Made by a program: the position numbers and the translations under genes. This document shows, one piece after another, positions 58,869 to 64,000 of a stretch of DNA of 64,000 nucleotides. The stretch is from Isoetes taiwanensis. Taxonomy: Eukaryota > Streptophyta > Lycopodiopsida > Isoetales > Isoetaceae. The stretch covers positions 20,196,386 through 20,260,385 of the forward strand of contig JAJEKV010000003.1 of the NCBI GenBank assembly GCA_021234155.1, written 5' to 3'. Position 1 is the first letter of the stretch. Every line of letters starts with the position of its first letter. The notes under the pieces are model-generated. The model searched no databases, was not told where the DNA came from, and saw only the letters and a list, made by a program, of their open reading frames with translations.

Positions 58869-59369
58869 TGGGTTACTAAAGAGAATTGTTCGCGACACAA
58901 GTGAGTCAGGAAAAAGTAATGTTCGCGCCAGCCAAGTATCTCTAACTAACGATGAAGAAGGTTTCATTATACTTCCCTGAGTACTTAATGGTTTTCAACG
59001 GTTTGGATCCGGATTTTTCTTCTTCTGATTCACTGGAATAAACTTTAAGATGTTTTTTGCATATAAATGTAATATTCAAATATGAGACCAATTATATCTT
59101 CAGACAGCTAAGATGCTTGGTTCTGGTAGGAATGGAAGGGTAGTAGTATGTAGCTAGTAGGCTGGGCTAGAAAACTTGCTTATTATGCCCAAAAAAATTC
59201 CCGATCAAGTCTAAGATGCCAAATAAAAATAATATATAGAAAATAGCTGTTTTTGTTAGGGGTAGGAAACATTACGCGGGGCCCAACGAGCAGCTTTTGA
59301 TGTCTTGATAATCTGTTAATTTGATGTCTTGTTAATCTGTTGTGGCTTCGTGTTTGACTCCACATTTTG
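58865..59369 (+). repeat. Segmental duplication, second copy, right part
   Basis: Matches 55136-55714 from GGTTACTAAAGAG onward, with a few indels. It completes the copy begun at 55806. Confidence 0.85.
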
Positions 59370-59693
59370 GAGTGGCAAGGGGGCTTGAAATTTTGGCGGG
59401 CCGTGAGTGGCAAGGGGGCTTGAAATTTGCCCCCAATTTTCTCTTCCCGGCTGTTTTCCGGCAGACTCTGCTGGCGGCGCCGCTGAACCTGGGACGGCTG
59501 CTCAAATGCTCCGCTTAACCTGAGACGGCAGATCAGGCGCTGCAATCAGGTGGAGATCAAGTGAATTTTTCGGCTTGAAAGAACAGGGTGTTTTGGGGCA
59601 AGGCCCCTTTTTTTTCGCTACGGAGAAAATTATAAGAAATATGAAACCCACCCCACACACACGACAATGCTAGGATGCTTTTTAAAATAAGTG

Positions 59694-59701
59694 ACACGTG
59701 G
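59694..59701 (+). promoter_or_regulatory. G-box/ABRE-like site
   Basis: ACACGTGG, about 120 bp before the ATG of the SRC2-like gene. It is the core bound by bZIP factors in ABA- and cold-responsive promoters, which would fit this family. Role inferred from position and sequence only. Confidence 0.45.
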
Positions 59702-59821
59702 AAGGAAAGCTCACCTGCTTTTTGGTAGGTCGTTTCTGCGGGAACAAGTCGCCGATCAGACCGACTCTGAGGAATTGAGTTAAGGGCGTCTTCTTTTGGC
59801 GACGATTGCTTCAAATTTGCA

Positions 59822-60559
59822 ATGACAGAATTTCGGGAACTGGAAATCAGGATAATTTCCGCGGAGGATGTCAAGAATGTCAAGCTTTTGGGCAAGATGG
59901 AGAGTTATGTGGTTGCGTATGTAGATCCGGCGCTAAAATCGTCCACTCATGTGGCCAAAAAGGGAGGCAAGAATCCAGTTTGGAACGAGAAGCTCAATCT
60001 TTGGGTGCCAGAACACATGCTGCATCAACCTAACGGCGTCCTGATGCTGGAAATTTACAGTCCTGGTTCTCTAGGCAATGAAATGGTAGGTTTTGTACAA
60101 ATACCTCTATCTGCCATATTAGGGTTACCAAATGCAAGCACAGAGTTTGTGAATATGTCGTATCAAGTAAGGAGGCCATCAGGCAGATCTCAAGGTATGT
60201 TAAATTTCTCAGTTCGTCTAGGCAATAAGACTACCCATGGAAATTCGAGGGGACCACAGGACCCTGTAATGGCATATCCAGCAGCTCCATATCCTCAATA
60301 TCAGCAGCCTGGTGGTTATTATCCTCAACAATATCCTCCTCAGCAGCAATTTGTAACTGCGCCGCAGCGGCCTCAGAGAACTGGCAGATTGGGTGGGGCA
60401 GGATTGGGGCTTGGTGCAGGCCTCCTTGGAGGGCTTTTGTTGGGTGACCTCATTGGAAGCTCTTATGACTATGGTGGTGGTTTTGGAGGTGGTGGTTTTG
60501 ATGGTGGGGGTTTTGATGGTGGTGGTTTTGGAGGTGGTGATTTTGGTGGGGGCTTCTAA
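59822..60559 (+). CDS. SRC2-like C2-domain protein
   Basis: Single-exon gene of 245 residues, typical for SRC2-type proteins (small C2 proteins linked to cold and defence responses that bind membranes, often with calcium). Residues 1-130 form the C2 domain: LEIRIISAEDVKNVKLLGKM, SYVVAYVDP, KGGKNPVWNEKLNLWVPE, LMLEIYSPGSLGNEMVGFVQ. Residues about 150-185 are rich in Pro, Gln and Tyr (YPQYQQPGGYYPQQYPP). A hydrophobic Gly-Leu stretch (GAGLGLGAGLLGGLLLGDLI) follows, and the tail is made of GGGF and DGGGF repeats. The ATG lies after a clean 5' region with a G-box-like site. No lesion was seen, so it is probably functional. Confidence 0.95.
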   Translation: MTEFRELEIRIISAEDVKNVKLLGKMESYVVAYVDPALKSSTHVAKKGGKNPVWNEKLNLWVPEHMLHQPNGVLMLEIYSPGSLGNEMVGFVQIPLSAILGLPNASTEFVNMSYQVRRPSGRSQGMLNFSVRLGNKTTHGNSRGPQDPVMAYPAAPYPQYQQPGGYYPQQYPPQQQFVTAPQRPQRTGRLGGAGLGLGAGLLGGLLLGDLIGSSYDYGGGFGGGGFDGGGFDGGGFGGGDFGGGF

Positions 60560-61592
60560 GCTGTATTGCATCTCTACAACTTACCACTACTTTGTGCAGA
60601 CTCTGTTTCAACCAATTATACAGGCATGGAATTTACTAATGTTCCCATTTCAAAGTTAAGTACCAAAAATGTCATATATGTTGTGTATATACCAGAGTAA
60701 TGTTAATAAATTATTGTTAGAGTCGGGTATCTTGTCTTTTCTTTGTATAGAGGTTTTAATTTGTGCATTTTGTACAACGATCATAATTCTCTGGAAATTT
60801 TATTTGTTAGATAACTACAAGTTAACTGAAGTGAAGAGAAGTGTTAGCATTATTTGTACCTAAACATTCTGGATTTTCATAAGGTGGTCAACCTGAAAAG
60901 AGGTTTGGCATGGACATCTGATATGAGCTTTAACTGCAACTTCTCATTTGAAACATAATGACGTTTATGTACGAGAGCACATTTGTAACAAAGAACTTGT
61001 AGCCTGGTATTTATTGTCTTTTTTGAAACAGATTGCCAGTTAAACAACACGCTGAATATTTATTAATGAACACTGTTAAAAAAAGAAAAAACTTGTAATC
61101 TGGTGCTTATTGTCTTTTTCGAAACAAATTGCCAGTTGAACAACACGCTGGATATTTGTCAATGATTCAAAGACCTCTGAAACATATGATGATAATTAAA
61201 ATCCATTAGTGGTAAATGAGCCCAAAGTCAGAAAGTATTATTTTGATTTGCTTCGGAAGTAATGAATAAATGCAGTTGACTGACCATGGACAGGTGAGTT
61301 CACCCATTTTGGTGCCATGATAATTGCATAAAGTCCGGTTGAAAAAAAAAAAAACAGAAAGGCTATAGAACTTACTTTTATAAATTTGAAAGGAATTGAT
61401 TCATGGAAGGAAAGCAAGTATAAGCTGCAAAGCTTATGCACACAGAATCTGATATTATAATTATTTAAACATTTTCATCTTTTCCCCACCTCCTTACAAA
61501 TTTACAAGTTTCTGTGTTTGGTATCCATGCATTGGAGAGAGCTTGCTCTCTACATATGCCTTGGAGAGATCTTCCTCTCTACTTTCCAATGG
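60560..61592. other. Intergenic region with a tandem repeat
   Basis: 3' flanks of two convergent genes. A unit of about 94 bp containing TTATTGTCTTTTT, GAAACANATTGCCAGTT and AACAACACGCTG occurs twice at about 60990-61170. No gene. Confidence 0.6.
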
Positions 61593-64000
61593 CTACCGTG
61601 AACACAGTGATGAAGCTACCATTTGCTTGAATGAGTTGAGAGACATACGCCCTCTTTCATCCACTGAAACAATGGTCAATGATCCTGTCATGTATTGAGC
61701 TGATGGGACTGGTGGATCAGGTACTTCCAATAGGCCTTCTAACATCTGCAGAGCAGTACTCATGCATGGTCTATGCAGTGGATCATCTTGTATACACCAA
61801 AATGCAACCTTCAAAACAGTTTCAGCTTGTTGAATGTCAAAGTCTGGAGAAGCAGTAAGGCGCTCTTCAATCACATCAAATAATCCATTTCCTTCTTTGA
61901 ATTTATTGAACGCCCATGAAGGGAAATACCATGTCTCCTGGCCAAGGCTGATGTCAACATTTTTTCGTCCACTTACTAATTCAAGCATCATCATGCCATA
62001 GCTATATATGTCACTCTTTTCATTTATGCTTGTTTGAAGCAACCACTCAGGTGCTAAATAGCCTGGAGTGCCTCTCATTGTAATCACTACTTGCTTTTGA
62101 TCTCGACAGACTAATTCTGAAAGCCCAAAATCAGATATCTTTGCAACAAACTTGTCATCCAACAGAATATTCTGAGGCTTGATATCACAGTGTATGATAC
62201 GATGACGGCATTCCTCGTGCAAATAAGAAATACCTCGTGCAACAGCGAGAGCAATGCGAAATCTGGTTTCCCAGTTCAACCATTTTGTTTTCTTCAAGTT
62301 GCTTGCAAATAACCATGCATCTAGAGAGCTGTTTACCATATATTCATAAACAAGAAGACGATGTAATCCCTCTGCACAAAAACCAATAAGCTGTACAAGG
62401 TTCAAGTGATGCAGGCTCCCGATTGTCCGAACTTCTGCCTGAAACTGCTCTTGACCTCCCTGATGGGTGGTTTCTAATTGCTTGACAGCAATTAAAGTCC
62501 CATCTGGTAATGTGCCCTTATAAACCGAGCCAAATGCACCTTTTCCAAGTTTCTCACTGAAGTCATGCGTAGCAATCTGGAGCTCTTTGAAAGAAAAATG
62601 GTATGGTAGACATGGAACCATTTCTCGAATAGATCCAATTTCACTTGCCTTTTTGTGCATGCTGAGGCGTCTGAATCTGTAAATATGGAATGCAAATAGG
62701 ACAAACAATATAACAAAGAAAGCTGCTATAAGACCACCAAGTACAGATGCATGAACCTTGAGCTTTTTCCCATGTGCTGCTGGATTGATGCCCTCAGAAA
62801 TGCTTGGGCTTATCATTGAAGAAGCATACCCATCATCCCAAATTTTGAAAAACCCCAAATAATCTGTATTTACAACATTTCTAAATGAATGAAGCTGATG
62901 CGTAAAAAAACAATTTTTCCCATGTGAAAAAGCCGCAAGGCAAGAGCAATTTCTGGAGCACATGTCAAAACAGTCAGTGGGAGAAATGCGCAAAGGTGTT
63001 ATGAATGCAGTGGAGAAATAATCAACACCACGCAGATGTAAAGATTTGTATTTTGCATCGGTGCAGGAAGAGAAACGTTTCATGGAGCACTGAAGTATTG
63101 GATTTTTTGCAGTTGACACAGCCATGGAGAGGGCATATGGCTCTGGTGCTGGGCATGTACAACTCAGAGTTCCCCTATCACTACAAACAGAGTTCAAACC
63201 ACAGGTTCCAACCAAATTGCAACCTCCACATGGTAAGGAAAAACACCTCAGACCCGTCCCTGCAATCCTTGCATTATGCACTTGCAGATGATTGGCGTCC
63301 ACACCATATATCCTTATTCCCCCATCAGTGTCCAGCCTCACAAAAGTGATCTCTGATGGTTGAACAGTGGCCAGAAACTCGAAACTGCCATTTTGGGAAC
63401 ATTTATGGGATAACAAATGCACCTTAAAGCTGCCAGATGAATTATATGATGCAATTGCTGAGCCACAATTTGAAGATAAGACTGATGTAAGCAACTTATT
63501 TCCATCAATGACATTGATAACATAATAAGGTTCAGGTTCCAGATCAGTAATTCGAACATAGAAAGCTAATCCTGCAGGATGACTTACTAGAGAAAAGTAA
63601 CCCTCCCCAAGGTTATGAGAGGATTTGCTGCTAACCAAAGACATACCTTGCTTCAAGTATTGCCCTGGGAGCAGACAATCCACTGGATGGTCAAAGCTCT
63701 GCCAAACTGTGCTGCCTATATCATTCATAATAACAAGGTTGCCAGTGTCCAAAAGCTTGAGTATCTTTGTTCCGCCAGTGGCTCTTGCTGTAGACCACAC
63801 AGAGCTGCCATTCCTGTCTTGAAGGATAAGATTGCCATCGTCAGCCAACTGAAGGGTGGCATTGTTTTCAACAAGATAATCCCTGTTCGCAGACCAGACA
63901 GGAACAGAGTAGCCACCACGAATGCTGTAAACCACTATTGAAAGTGTATAGTCATTTGAGATATTTGTTCTATAGAACCCACAACCAATTCGACCTACAG
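61593..64000 (-). CDS. G-type lectin receptor-like kinase (partial)
   Basis: Plasma-membrane receptor Ser/Thr kinase of the G-type lectin (SD2-5-like) class. The reading frame stays open from the right edge for about 800 residues to a stop at 61593-61595, so the N-terminus lies outside the window. Order: bulb-type lectin (VWSANRDYLV, GSSVWSTAR, VWQSFDHPVDCLLPGQ), an EGF-like Cys cluster (CNLVGTCGLNSVCS, CTCPAPE, near 63150-63220), a PAN-like segment (CFDMCSRNCSCLAAF), a membrane helix (GGLIAAFFVILFVLFAFHIY, near 62680-62745), and kinase (about 61740-62580). The kinase has GKGAFGSVYKG, AVKQLE, HCDIKPQNILLD, DFGLSEL and GTPGYLAPEW. HCD replaces the usual HRD, as in non-RD receptor kinases. No intron and no lesion were seen. 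Confidence 0.95.
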   Translation of the reverse strand, partial: VGRIGCGFYRTNISNDYTLSIVVYSIRGGYSVPVWSANRDYLVENNATLQLADDGNLILQDRNGSSVWSTARATGGTKILKLLDTGNLVIMNDIGSTVWQSFDHPVDCLLPGQYLKQGMSLVSSKSSHNLGEGYFSLVSHPAGLAFYVRITDLEPEPYYVINVIDGNKLLTSVLSSNCGSAIASYNSSGSFKVHLLSHKCSQNGSFEFLATVQPSEITFVRLDTDGGIRIYGVDANHLQVHNARIAGTGLRCFSLPCGGCNLVGTCGLNSVCSDRGTLSCTCPAPEPYALSMAVSTAKNPILQCSMKRFSSCTDAKYKSLHLRGVDYFSTAFITPLRISPTDCFDMCSRNCSCLAAFSHGKNCFFTHQLHSFRNVVNTDYLGFFKIWDDGYASSMISPSISEGINPAAHGKKLKVHASVLGGLIAAFFVILFVLFAFHIYRFRRLSMHKKASEIGSIREMVPCLPYHFSFKELQIATHDFSEKLGKGAFGSVYKGTLPDGTLIAVKQLETTHQGGQEQFQAEVRTIGSLHHLNLVQLIGFCAEGLHRLLVYEYMVNSSLDAWLFASNLKKTKWLNWETRFRIALAVARGISYLHEECRHRIIHCDIKPQNILLDDKFVAKISDFGLSELVCRDQKQVVITMRGTPGYLAPEWLLQTSINEKSDIYSYGMMMLELVSGRKNVDISLGQETWYFPSWAFNKFKEGNGLFDVIEERLTASPDFDIQQAETVLKVAFWCIQDDPLHRPCMSTALQMLEGLLEVPDPPVPSAQYMTGSLTIVSVDERGRMSLNSFKQMVASSLCSR

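Noticed and set aside
60218-60571. A Thr/Ile-rich ORF on the minus strand
   Set aside because: It is the antisense shadow of the Gly-rich tail of the SRC2-like gene.
1-64000. CRISPR arrays, operons, riboswitches, rRNA genes, tRNA genes
   Set aside because: The repeats seen are tandem or dispersed plant-type repeats without spacer structure. No rRNA or cloverleaf-like tRNA sequence was noticed. The tRNA-like TGGTATCAGAGC at 35074 is the primer-binding site of an LTR element.

Overview
The window looks like nuclear DNA of a vascular plant with a repeat-rich genome. It is AT-rich, its genes carry short GT-AG introns, and it holds PPR genes, a GDSL lipase, a GEM-like GRAM protein, a SRC2-like C2 protein and a lectin receptor kinase. 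Ty3/gypsy elements and LINE fragments fill much of the rest. The style of the PPR protein (repeated MYxKCGSL-type motifs) suggests a fern or other seed-free plant. That is inference from style, not proof.

Layout, left to right. 0-2 kb: weak exon-like pieces of an unknown gene, then foldback repeat copy 1. 2.5-4.8 kb: two unrelated 5'-truncated LINEs abut. 6.2-8.4 kb: an inverted scrap of a GDSL gene, then an apparently complete four-exon GDSL esterase gene and a (CTATT)n array. 9.9-10.5 kb: remnants of an LRR receptor kinase. 12.3-13.4 kb: LINE scraps. 15.2-16.5 kb: a GEM-like GRAM gene whose first exon is joined to the broken C-terminal part of a PPR gene. 16.8-27.9 kb: an 11.1-kb Ty3/gypsy element with 2.4-kb LTRs, lying inside that PPR gene with a 5-bp target duplication. 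27.9-28.9 kb: the N-terminal part of the same PPR gene.

29.9-30.3 kb: foldback copy 2. 31.5-34.3 kb: tandem duplications, a dispersed 120-bp repeat and a LINE. 34.9-38.6 kb: a decayed chromovirus-type element with near-identical short LTRs. 39.9-40.7 kb: an unknown acidic ORF behind a TATA box. 42.6 and 48.2 kb: two Helitron-like 3' ends. 46.1-46.8 kb: foldback copy 3. 47-52 kb: minisatellites and a duplicated exon-like unit. 52.3-53.9 kb: a gypsy integrase scrap split by a LINE scrap, then another LINE.

54.6-59.4 kb: a 1.1-kb tandem duplication whose second copy is split by about 2.6 kb of foreign DNA. That insert carries fragments of two host genes (a CR4/RCC1-like receptor and a P-class PPR) and ends in foldback copy 4. 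59.8-60.6 kb: an intact intronless SRC2-like gene. 61.6 kb to the right edge: a G-type lectin receptor kinase, cut by the window.

The intact host genes (GDSL, SRC2-like, lectin kinase, perhaps GEM-like) are separate units; nothing resembles an operon. The most interesting material is the mobile fraction: a foldback family capped by a GGGCCC-GAA-GGGCCC palindrome, a LINE family with a conserved 3' hairpin, and the chimeric insert at 56.3-58.9 kb. No computation was run: identities and boundaries were judged by eye.
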